Of a stretch of DNA of 11,415 nucleotides, positions 1 to 6,766 are shown one piece after another (positions within the stretch are counted from its first letter, which is position 1; each line of letters begins with the position of its first letter). The translations under genes and the position numbers were made by a program. Source of the DNA: an uncultured Alistipes sp. (lineage in GTDB: Bacteria > Bacteroidota > Bacteroidia > Bacteroidales > Rikenellaceae); contig CAJUIE010000048.1 in assembly GCA_910586375.1 (NCBI GenBank), positions 1 through 11,415 of the forward strand, written 5' to 3'. The notes beneath the pieces were generated by a model, which ran no database searches, was not told the DNA's origin, and saw only the letters and a program-made list of their open reading frames with translations.

Positions 1-104
1 AGCCATTTTTCAGGTTGAGGCCTGCGTGCAGGGAGAGCGGCATGGAGTGTCAAAAATGAAGCTTTTAAGGTCATTTATAAACGTTTTTTCTGTCGATTTA
101 TCCT

Positions 105-112
105 TATTTTTG
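105..112 (+). promoter_or_regulatory. Candidate -7 promoter element (TATTTTTG) for the rhamnose cluster
   Basis: TATTTTTG fits the Bacteroidota -7 consensus TAnnTTTG exactly. No good TTTG/TTG -33 element sits 19-21 bp upstream; only a T-run (84-89) lies in that area. The predicted start of transcription would be near 119, giving a leader of roughly 115 nt before the GH78 start codon. Because the region is T-rich, a chance match is possible. Confidence 0.35.
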
Positions 113-117
113 TTTAC

Positions 118-131
118 AAGACCGGGGTCTT
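118..131. promoter_or_regulatory. Short perfect dyad, possible operator
   Basis: AAGACC (118-123) and GGTCTT (126-131) are perfect reverse complements around a GG centre. The 2-nt spacer is too short for a good RNA hairpin, so a protein-binding dyad fits better. It sits just downstream of the candidate -7 element, over the predicted transcription start, where a repressor could act. No regulator gene is in the window to pair with it. Confidence 0.25.
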
Positions 132-235
132 CGGCGATGGGGTGCGAAATCCGGTTTTGTAGGATGGACGGAATGTTGTAAAATCAAAAGTGAGAAAAGT
201 TCTGTCCTGTCTATCATAAAGAAATACAGTTTCTT

Positions 236-1996
236 ATGTCGAGATTCCTTCTTTTCGTTTTCGCCGGGCTTGTTCTGCATGGCGGTGCTGTGGCTCAGTT
301 GCCGCCGGTGTGGCGCGGCGCGGAAACCCGTGTTGGCGGATGTGTGGATACTCGTGTGCGGACTTCTGTTGCTCCGCAGCGCATCGTGTGGCAGGAGTGC
401 TCCGATTTGATTTCGGGGGCAGATTATCTGCTGGCGCCCGGTAATGGGCAGGCCGATTTGCAGAACGCCCGTATCTGTGTGTTGCGTGCTGCTGGCGGGC
501 GTCGTCCGTCGTTGCTGCTCGACTTTGGGTGTGAGTTGCAGGGAGGCTTGCGTATTGTGACGGGTATGCCCTCAAATCATGCTCCGGTACGTGTCCGCGT
601 ACGTTTGGGTGAGTCTGTCAGCGAGGCGATGTGCGACATCGATGGCGAAAACGGCGCATCGAACGACCATGCCGTGCGCGATTTTGTGCTGGCTTTGCCG
701 TGGCTCGGGGCTGTCGAATGCGGCCAATCGGGTTTTCGCTTTGCGCGCCTTGACCTGCTGGATGACTGCGAACTGCACCTCAAGGAGATTGCAGCGCGTT
801 TCGAGTTCCGCGATATTCCTTATGTGGGGTCGTTTCGCAGCAGTGACCCGCGTCTCGACTCCATTTGGATGACGGGGGCTTATACGGTCCACCTCAACAT
901 GCAGGAGTACCTGTGGGACGGTATCAAGCGCGACCGTCTGGTGTGGGTTGGCGACCTTCATCCCGAGGTGATGACCGTCTCGTCGGTCTTTGGTTTTAAT
1001 GAGGTTGTTCCGCGCAGCCTCGATCTGGCGCGCGACACGACGCCGCTGCCGGGGTGGATGAACGGCATGAGCTCTTACTCGCTGTGGTGGCTCCTCATTC
1101 AGCGCGACTGGTTTCGTTATCAGGGGGACCGGGTTTACTTGAGCGAGCAACAGCCTTATCTGGAGGGGCTTCTTGCCCAGTTGTTTGAGTGCATCGACGA
1201 GGACGGGCGCGAGCGATTGCCTGAAACCCGTTTTCTCGACTGGCCGTCGAGCGACGACCCTGAGAGTGTGGGGGCCGGGTTGCAGTCGTTGATGATCCTG
1301 GCGCTCGATGCGGGAGCCGAGCTTTCGGATGAGTTGGGTAATGGGAGTCTCGCTGCGGAGTGTCGCGAGCGTGCTGCGCTTATGCGAAGCTGTCCCGTGT
1401 CAGGAGGCCAGGCCAAGCAGGGCCGGGCGTTGATGGTTCTGGCCGGAATTGCCGACCCTGAAACGACCGATCGCGATTACCTTTCGGCGGGTGGCTCGGC
1501 CGGGTTCTCGACCTTCTATGGTTATTATATGCTTCGTGCGATGGCCGCGGCGGGGAATTATAAAGGCGCCCTCGACCGCATTCGCGAATATTGGGGCGCT
1601 ATGCTCGATCTGGGTGCCACAACCTTCTGGGAGGATTTCAACATGGCGTGGTTGCCCGCTGCCCGCATCGACGAACCTGTGCCGGCTGGTGCGCGTGACT
1701 TGCACCGCGAGTGCGGAGCTTACTGTTATAAGGGTTTCCGCCACAGCTTCTGCCACGGCTGGGCTTCGGGTCCTACGGCATGGCTCAGCGAATACGTTTT
1801 GGGGGTTAAGGTTCTGGAGCCGGGGAGCCGGCGTCTGCGCATCGAGCCCCATTTGGGGGATCTGGAGTGGGTCACGGGGACCTTCCCCACGCCGCAAGGG
1901 GTGGTGACGATCTACCACGAACGAACGGCCGATGGCCGTGTGAAGAGCCGTGTGGAGGCGCCCCGCGGCGTGAAAGTCGAAATCGTGAAACAATAG
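236..1996 (+). CDS. Secreted GH78-type alpha-L-rhamnosidase, short form
   Basis: Predicted to hydrolyse terminal alpha-L-rhamnose from glycans outside the cytoplasm. Residues 1-20 are a signal peptide with a hydrophobic core and an AVA|Q signal peptidase I site, and there is no lipobox. Residues about 90-200 look like a beta-sandwich region, 200-515 like the (alpha/alpha)6 catalytic barrel, and 517-586 like the C-terminal beta domain of bacterial rhamnosidases (LEPGSRRLRIEPHLG). The active-site block D228-GIK-R-D233-RLVW-VG-D240 lines up with the GH78 block DxxxRExxxWxGD, but the usual acid Glu is Asp233; E244 in the following HPE is another acidic residue nearby. TTFWED (E466) matches the region of the catalytic base. 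At 586 residues it is shorter than most GH78 enzymes, lacking the N-terminal accessory domains. It has 13 cysteines, many for a secreted protein. It lies upstream of fucO and a GH106 gene on the same strand, which supports rhamnose as the sugar. Family call is firm; exact substrate is unknown. Confidence 0.85.
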   Translation: MSRFLLFVFAGLVLHGGAVAQLPPVWRGAETRVGGCVDTRVRTSVAPQRIVWQECSDLISGADYLLAPGNGQADLQNARICVLRAAGGRRPSLLLDFGCELQGGLRIVTGMPSNHAPVRVRVRLGESVSEAMCDIDGENGASNDHAVRDFVLALPWLGAVECGQSGFRFARLDLLDDCELHLKEIAARFEFRDIPYVGSFRSSDPRLDSIWMTGAYTVHLNMQEYLWDGIKRDRLVWVGDLHPEVMTVSSVFGFNEVVPRSLDLARDTTPLPGWMNGMSSYSLWWLLIQRDWFRYQGDRVYLSEQQPYLEGLLAQLFECIDEDGRERLPETRFLDWPSSDDPESVGAGLQSLMILALDAGAELSDELGNGSLAAECRERAALMRSCPVSGGQAKQGRALMVLAGIADPETTDRDYLSAGGSAGFSTFYGYYMLRAMAAAGNYKGALDRIREYWGAMLDLGATTFWEDFNMAWLPAARIDEPVPAGARDLHRECGAYCYKGFRHSFCHGWASGPTAWLSEYVLGVKVLEPGSRRLRIEPHLGDLEWVTGTFPTPQGVVTIYHERTADGRVKSRVEAPRGVKVEIVKQ

Positions 1997-2003
1997 GGAC
2001 GAA

Positions 2004-2200
2004 TTTAATTCTCGGGCCGGGGACTGCGGTGGACCGCTGATTTTTGCGGGCCTCCGCGGGGCGAAGGCTCCGGCCCGCCCGGCTGCGCCGGAAGTTGTCG
2101 CAACAAATGTCGATCGCAGATCGTGCAAGCCGGAGCCATCCCGGGCGCAGGCCCGCAACTTGCGTTGCGTTCCACCGCAGTCTTCGGTCCGCGAATAAAA
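2004..2200. repeat. Large nested inverted-repeat element between the GH78 gene and fucO
   Basis: This fills almost the whole 238-bp gap between the two genes. Outer arms 2004-2033 and 2171-2200 pair at 25 of 30 positions by Watson-Crick and 3 more by G-U, including a perfect 12-bp block (2022-2033 with 2171-2182). Inside are a perfect 10-bp pair (2044-2053 with 2149-2158) and a perfect 9-bp pair (2066-2074 with 2129-2137). The apex carries three small hairpins: CCGG/CCGG (2079-2091), GTTG/CAAC (2094-2104) and CGATC/GATCG (2111-2123). About 55 bp of it (2041-2096) recurs inverted at 6621-6675. It could be an extragenic palindromic repeat, a MITE-like element, or a structured RNA or attenuator in a shared transcript. 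It is not a simple terminator, as no U-run follows. Confidence 0.7.
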
Positions 2201-2234
2201 CTAAGCAAGCAATAACCCAATAAAACAAAAAATC
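2201..2234 (+). promoter_or_regulatory. AT-rich translation start region of fucO
   Basis: The 34 bases before the fucO ATG are almost all A, T and C, and contain no Shine-Dalgarno sequence. AT-rich unstructured leaders of this kind are common before Bacteroidota genes. No TAnnTTTG element is visible between the repeat element and the ATG, so fucO is more likely read from a promoter upstream of the GH78 gene. Confidence 0.35.
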
Positions 2235-3389
2235 ATGAACCGTATCGTATTGAATGAAATCTCTTATTTTGGGGCGGGTTGTCGCTCGATGATTGCCGTC
2301 GAGGCCCGGCGTCGAGGTTATAAGAAGGCGTTTTTTGTTACCGATGCCGCGCTTATTCAATTCGGCGTGGCAGTCAAGATCGAAGAGGTTTTCAAAGAGG
2401 CAGGCATCCCTTATGAAATCTTCAGCGATGTGAAGGCCAATCCGACGATCGCTAACGTGCAGAACGGTGTCGAGGCATTCCGCCAGTCGGGCGCCGACTT
2501 TATTGTGGCTCTGGGTGGCGGCTCGGTCATCGACACGGCTAAGGGCGTGGGCATTGTTTACAATAATCCCGATTTCGCCGATGTCAAGTCGCTTGAGGGG
2601 CCGGCCGATACGCGCCACCGCGCTGTGCCGACCTTCGCGCTGCCCACTACAGCTGGTACGGCCGCCGAGGTGACGATCAATTACGTTATTATTGACGAAG
2701 AGGCGCGCAAAAAGATGGTCTGTGTCGATCCGAACGACATTCCGTCTGTCGCGCTGGTCGACCCCGAACTTATGATGTCAATGCCCAGGGGGCTGACAGC
2801 TGCTACGGGTATGGATGCCCTGACGCACGCTATCGAAGGCTACATCACTAAGGGAGCCTGGACTATGTCCGATATGTTTGAGATGAAAGCCATCGAGTTG
2901 ATTGCCAAGCATCTGAAGACCGCCGTTGACAACGGGGCCGACGTCGGGGCTCGCGAGGGCATGGCCGTGGCGCAGTATATCGCCGGCATGGGCTTTTCCA
3001 ATGTGGGGCTGGGTATCGTCCACTCTATGGCTCACCCGCTGGGTGCCTTTTATGATACGCCTCATGGCGTGGCCAACGCCCTGTTGCTGCCTTATGTGAT
3101 GGAGTATAACGCCCAGTCGCCGGCTGCTGCCAAGTACATCGACATCGCTCGTGCTATGGGTATCGACACGACCGGCATGGACGAAAAGGCGGGTGTTTCC
3201 GCCGCTGTCGGGGCCGTGCGCGAGCTCTCCTTGTCGATTGGCATTCCGCAGAAACTCCGCGAAATCGGCGTCAGGGAGGAGGACATCCCGGCGCTGTCGG
3301 TGGCCGCTTATAACGACGTCTGCACAGGTGGCAATCCCCGCGATACCTCCATCGCCGACATTGAGGCACTTTATCGAAAAGCATTCTGA
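2235..3389 (+). CDS. fucO: Lactaldehyde reductase / L-1,2-propanediol oxidoreductase
   Basis: An iron-dependent group III alcohol dehydrogenase that reduces L-lactaldehyde to L-1,2-propanediol with NADH in the cytoplasm, regenerating NAD during anaerobic use of rhamnose or fucose. The 384 residues match E. coli FucO (383) almost end to end as I remember it, with long shared stretches such as ALPTTAGTAAEVTINYVI, ATGMDALTHAIEGYIT and GMGFSNVGLGIVHSMAHPLG. The dinucleotide-binding GGGS is at 94-97. The four metal ligands are D194, H198, H263 and H277, with H267 also conserved. D37, after the first beta strand, matches the FucO residue that favours NADH. The start aligns with the FucO N-terminus. 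The GH106 start follows 2 bp after the stop, so the two are probably co-translated. It sits between two rhamnosidases, so rhamnose-derived lactaldehyde is its likely substrate here. Confidence 0.94.
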   Translation: MNRIVLNEISYFGAGCRSMIAVEARRRGYKKAFFVTDAALIQFGVAVKIEEVFKEAGIPYEIFSDVKANPTIANVQNGVEAFRQSGADFIVALGGGSVIDTAKGVGIVYNNPDFADVKSLEGPADTRHRAVPTFALPTTAGTAAEVTINYVIIDEEARKKMVCVDPNDIPSVALVDPELMMSMPRGLTAATGMDALTHAIEGYITKGAWTMSDMFEMKAIELIAKHLKTAVDNGADVGAREGMAVAQYIAGMGFSNVGLGIVHSMAHPLGAFYDTPHGVANALLLPYVMEYNAQSPAAAKYIDIARAMGIDTTGMDEKAGVSAAVGAVRELSLSIGIPQKLREIGVREEDIPALSVAAYNDVCTGGNPRDTSIADIEALYRKAF

Positions 3390-3391
3390 TT

Positions 3392-6300
3392 ATGAATATT
3401 TTACGTGTCTTTGTTCTGGCGGCGGCCTTTGGGGCCGCCGCCTGTTCAGACCCCGGTCAGTACTTGTCCGGGGGGTTCGAAAATCCCCCGGCCGACATCC
3501 AGACTTCGGTTTATTGGTACTGGATTTCGGGCAACGTCTCCCGGGAGGGCGTCGTAGCCGATTTGGAGTCGATGAAGCGCGTTGGTATCAATCGCGCTTT
3601 CATTGGCAACATCGGGCTTCCCGAGAACGAGATGCCCCATCGGGGCCCGGTCCGCGTCATGTCCGATGAGTGGTTCGACATCATGCACACCGCAATGAAG
3701 CGTGCTACTGAGCTGGGTATTGACATCGGGGTCTTCAATTCGCCAGGCTGGAGCCAGGCCGGGGGGCCGTGGATAGAGCCCGGGCAGTCGATGCGTTATT
3801 TGGCTACTGTCTCGGCGGAGGTCGAGGGCGGAGGCGACGTGACGGTCGATCTGCCGGCTCCGTCGGATGATTTCGAACAGGTGCGGGTTCTGGCTGTACC
3901 GCTGCCCGAAGGGACGCTTCGTCTCGACGCTGCATCGGCCCGTGTGGATGGCCCTGCCGATGTGCGGAAAGCTTTTGACGGCGATACTGCGACGGCACTG
4001 CCTCTTGCTTCTGGCCGGGAGACTGTGATCGAGGTTGCGCCCCGATCCGCATTCACGTTGCGCACGTTGCGCCTTTATCCCGCGGCGGCGCCTATTCGCG
4101 CTACGGCTGAGTTGCAGGCCGTGCGGGGTGGCGAGGTCACGGTGCTGCGTCGTTTCGGGATTGACCGCACCAATCCCATGATCGAAGTGGGATTCGATCC
4201 ATATGCTCCGGTCACCATTGCTTGCGAGCCGACGGAGGCCGAGGCATTCAGGTTGGTCGTGAGCGGTGCTAACGCTGGTAGCGCTATCGCCGAAGTCGAA
4301 TTTCTCTCGGTACCGCTCGTTGAGCGTTATTCGGATAAGACTCTGGCCAAGATGCACCAGACTCCGCTGCCTTACTGGCATGATTATATGTGGCCTGAGC
4401 AGCCCGCAGCCGATGGAGCTGTCGATCCTGCTTCAGTGGTCGATGTTACGGAGCTCTGCACGGATGGGCGCCTTGCCTGGAACGCTCCTGCGGGGCGCTG
4501 GTTGGTGCTTCGTACGGGGATGATGCCCACGGGCGTCAAGAACGGCCCGGCACTCGATGATGGAGCCGGGCTCGAGGTTGACAAGTGGAGCCGTAAGCAT
4601 CTGGGGGCGCACTACGATGCCTTTGTCGGCGAGTTACTGCGTCGCATTCCGACCGAGGACCGCACCTGTTGGAAAGTCGTCGTGGCCGATAGCTATGAAA
4701 AGGGAGGGCAGAACTTCAGCGACGACTTTTTCGAGGCCTTTGATGCGCGTTACGGCTATGATCCGCGGCCGTGGTTACCGGTTTTCAGTGGTGTGACGGT
4801 TGGCGATCGCGATCGCTCAGACCGGTTTCTGTGGGATTTGCGCCGCATGATGGCCGACCGACTGGCTTACGACCACATCGGCGGCTTGCGCCAGCTGGCC
4901 CATCGCGATGGGCTCACCACGTGGCTTGAAAACTATGGCCATTGGGGCTTCCCTGGCGAGTTTCTCCAGTATGGTGGCCAGTCCGATGAGGTGGCCGGCG
5001 AATATTGGAGCGAGGGCGAGCTGGGCGACATAGAGAATCGGGCCGCGTCGTCGTGTGCCCATATTTATGGCAAGAACAAGGTCTCTTCGGAGTCGTTCAC
5101 GGCAGGGTTCAAACCCTTTGCGCGCTATCCCTACCTCATGAAGCAGCGGGGCGATCGTTTCTTCTCGGAGGGTATTAACAATACGTTGTTGCACGTGTAC
5201 ATCACGCAGGCGGCCGAGGGCCCCAAGCCGGGTATGAACGCCTTCTTTGGCAACGAGTTCAACCGCAACAACACGTGGTTCGACCAGCTGGACCTCTTTA
5301 TTGCCTATCTGAAGCGTTGCAACTTCATGTTGCAGCAGGGGCTGAACGTGGCCGACGTGGCCTATTTCATTGGCGAAGACGTTCCCAAGATGACGGGGGC
5401 GACCGATCCTGCACTGCCGGCCGGTCACCAGTTCGATTATATCAACGCCGAGGTGCTGTGCCGCGATGCCGAAGTGCGTGATAGGCGTATTACGTTGCCC
5501 CACGGCACGCAGTATCGGGTGCTCGTTCTGCCCCGCCAGCGGACCATGCGGCCCGAGGTGTTGGAGGCTGTGGAGCGGCTGGTGAAAGAGGGTGCTGTGG
5601 TGCTGGGGCCCGCTCCTGACCGCTCACCGAGTATGGAGGGTTACCCCGAAGCTGATCTTCGTGTGCGTGAGCTTGCTGCGAAGCTCTGGGGCGAAAAAAC
5701 AGCTCCCAAACGGGTTAATCGATATGGAAAAGGCTTTGTTTATGAGGGATATACGCTCGAAGAGGTGTTCGCCGGACAGGATATTCTGCCCGATTTCGGG
5801 GTCGACGCTTCGCTGCCGCTGCTTTTCGGGCATCGTGCGATGAAGGGTGCTGAAATTTATTTTGTTTCCAATCAATCGGAGGAGCCGGTTGTGTTCGATG
5901 CCTCGTTCCGCGTTGAGGGATTGCTGCCTGAGTGGTGGCAGCCCGTGACGGGGGCGATGCGCGATCTGGAAGCCTATGTCTCGGACGGACGCAAGACAAC
6001 GGTGCCCATGCGTCTTGAACCTTTGGAGAGTGGTTTCGTGGTCTTCCGTAAATCAGTGCCTTGTACTCCGCATGCGGGCACCTGGTCCGATAACTTCCCT
6101 CAGCCGACTGTGGCGGTGGCTGTCGATGGCCCGTGGACGGTACGCTTTGAGGCTCCCGATGGGGTGGGCAATTTCACAACGACGCTCTCCGCTCTGGGCG
6201 ACTGGTCGCAGAGCGACGACCAGCGTCTGCGCTATTTCTCGGGCAAGGCGACTTATCGTACAGCTTTCGATAAACCTGCCAGGGCAGAGGGCCAGCGCTT

Positions 6301-6595
6301 GTGGCTTGATCTGGGGCGTGTGGGTGTCATGGCCAGGGTGCGCGTCAACGGTGCGTATGCCGGAGGTGTCTGGACACCGCCCTATCGGGTCGACATCACC
6401 GATTTTGTGCACGAGGGTAGCAACGAGGTTGAGATCGAGGTAGTCAACACTTGGGTCAACCGCCTTGTCGGCGACAGCCGCCTGCCCGCGTCGGAGCGTC
6501 GGACCTGGTGTCCCTATACTGAATATGGCCCCGATTCACCTTTACAGGAGGCTGGGCTCCTGGGGCCTGTGACCCTGAAGACCTGCGCTTATTAA
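3392..6595 (+). CDS. GH106-type alpha-L-rhamnosidase lipoprotein
   Basis: A large glycoside hydrolase predicted to remove alpha-L-rhamnose from complex, probably plant-derived, glycans. The N-terminus is a lipoprotein signal: a hydrophobic stretch, then GAAAC with the lipidated Cys at 18, followed by SDPG. That tail is a weak match to the acidic surface-export signal of Bacteroidota, so the outer membrane is likely but surface exposure is not certain. Residues 38-135 carry the GH106 start block (VYWYWISGNVSREG, then FNSPGWSQAGGPWI). Residues about 150-305 look like an inserted beta-sandwich. The catalytic region (310-660) contains DSYEKGGQN with E436 and VSSESFTAG with E567, which I infer to be the catalytic acid pair. 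Residues about 940-1030 form a GH2-like sugar-binding beta-sandwich (GRVGVMARVRVNG, VWTPPYRVDITD). The length of 1067 is normal for the family. It follows fucO by 2 bp. Exact linkage and polymer are unknown. Confidence 0.88.
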   Translation: MNILRVFVLAAAFGAAACSDPGQYLSGGFENPPADIQTSVYWYWISGNVSREGVVADLESMKRVGINRAFIGNIGLPENEMPHRGPVRVMSDEWFDIMHTAMKRATELGIDIGVFNSPGWSQAGGPWIEPGQSMRYLATVSAEVEGGGDVTVDLPAPSDDFEQVRVLAVPLPEGTLRLDAASARVDGPADVRKAFDGDTATALPLASGRETVIEVAPRSAFTLRTLRLYPAAAPIRATAELQAVRGGEVTVLRRFGIDRTNPMIEVGFDPYAPVTIACEPTEAEAFRLVVSGANAGSAIAEVEFLSVPLVERYSDKTLAKMHQTPLPYWHDYMWPEQPAADGAVDPASVVDVTELCTDGRLAWNAPAGRWLVLRTGMMPTGVKNGPALDDGAGLEVDKWSRKHLGAHYDAFVGELLRRIPTEDRTCWKVVVADSYEKGGQNFSDDFFEAFDARYGYDPRPWLPVFSGVTVGDRDRSDRFLWDLRRMMADRLAYDHIGGLRQLAHRDGLTTWLENYGHWGFPGEFLQYGGQSDEVAGEYWSEGELGDIENRAASSCAHIYGKNKVSSESFTAGFKPFARYPYLMKQRGDRFFSEGINNTLLHVYITQAAEGPKPGMNAFFGNEFNRNNTWFDQLDLFIAYLKRCNFMLQQGLNVADVAYFIGEDVPKMTGATDPALPAGHQFDYINAEVLCRDAEVRDRRITLPHGTQYRVLVLPRQRTMRPEVLEAVERLVKEGAVVLGPAPDRSPSMEGYPEADLRVRELAAKLWGEKTAPKRVNRYGKGFVYEGYTLEEVFAGQDILPDFGVDASLPLLFGHRAMKGAEIYFVSNQSEEPVVFDASFRVEGLLPEWWQPVTGAMRDLEAYVSDGRKTTVPMRLEPLESGFVVFRKSVPCTPHAGTWSDNFPQPTVAVAVDGPWTVRFEAPDGVGNFTTTLSALGDWSQSDDQRLRYFSGKATYRTAFDKPARAEGQRLWLDLGRVGVMARVRVNGAYAGGVWTPPYRVDITDFVHEGSNEVEIEVVNTWVNRLVGDSRLPASERRTWCPYTEYGPDSPLQEAGLLGPVTLKTCAY

Positions 6596-6620
6596 TTATC
6601 GAAAAATCTGTATACGGTCA

Positions 6621-6675
6621 AACTTCCGGTGCAGCCGGGCGGGCCGAAGACTGCGGAGGCTTCGGCCCGTGAAAA
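6621..6675. repeat. Second, shorter copy of the intergenic repeat element
   Basis: Read on the minus strand, this stretch is collinear with 2041-2096. The 29 bases at 6621-6649 match the reverse complement of 2068-2096 with two mismatches; the rest aligns with small gaps around shared CGGGCC and CTCCGC blocks. It also shares the motif GACCGAAGACTGCGG (one change) with the outer arm of the first copy. The two copies are in opposite orientation and bracket fucO and the GH106 gene. Both lie outside coding sequence. Confidence 0.7.
6640..6669 (+). terminator. Hairpin downstream of the GH106 gene, possible terminator
   Basis: CGGGCCGAAG (6640-6649) pairs perfectly with CTTCGGCCCG (6660-6669) around a 10-nt loop, 44 bases after the GH106 stop. 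It lies inside the second repeat copy. No U-run follows on the plus strand (GTGAAAAC), so intrinsic termination is uncertain, but its place at the end of the plus-strand cluster, facing a convergent operon, fits transcript-end formation or 3' protection. Confidence 0.4.
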
Positions 6676-6712
6676 CAGCTCCCCCCCCCTTTCTTTCCTC
6701 TGCAAAACGCTC

Positions 6713-6743
6713 ACACCCCGCAGAACTTAGTTCTGCGGGGTGT
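6713..6743 (-). terminator. Perfect 14-bp hairpin, likely terminator of the nagB operon
   Basis: Bases 6713-6726 pair without mismatch with 6730-6743 around a TTA loop. On the minus strand the hairpin begins 23 nt after the nagB stop codon. Downstream of it on that strand there is only a short T4 run (in GCGTTTTGC), then a purine-rich stretch with nine G, so it is not a textbook intrinsic terminator. Position and stem quality still make transcript-end formation the best reading, possibly in both directions. Confidence 0.65.
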
Positions 6744-6766
6744 CGCATTTCCGGGAGCAGCGGATA

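Larger units (their letters stand above)
1..235. other. Non-coding leader upstream of the GH78 gene
   Basis: No gene is supported in this stretch. A plus-strand frame is open from position 2 to a TAA near 181, but its translation resembles no family I recognise and its second half is AT-rich like a promoter region, so I do not call it. The stretch holds a candidate -7 element (105-112) and a short dyad (118-131), both listed separately. From about 160 to 235 it is AT-rich without a clear Shine-Dalgarno sequence, as is usual before Bacteroidota genes. Confidence 0.6.

Noticed and set aside
2..181. Plus-strand frame open from the window edge to a stop near 181, possibly the tail of an upstream gene
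   Set aside because: Its second half is AT-rich promoter-like sequence and the translation shows no family features; without upstream sequence it cannot be supported.
1400..2618. Long minus-strand open frames (1400-2158 and 1872-2618) running across the GH78 end, the repeat element and fucO
   Set aside because: They overlap two well-supported plus-strand genes and cross the inverted-repeat element, and the translations are Arg/Pro-rich and unlike any protein I know.
3446..4381. 311-residue minus-strand open frame inside the GH106 gene
   Set aside because: It is antisense to the conserved N-terminal GH106 region and has no recognisable motif.
6681..6689. C9 tract as a phase-variation switch
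   Set aside because: It lies between two convergent gene ends, outside coding sequence and promoters, so slippage would not switch any visible gene.
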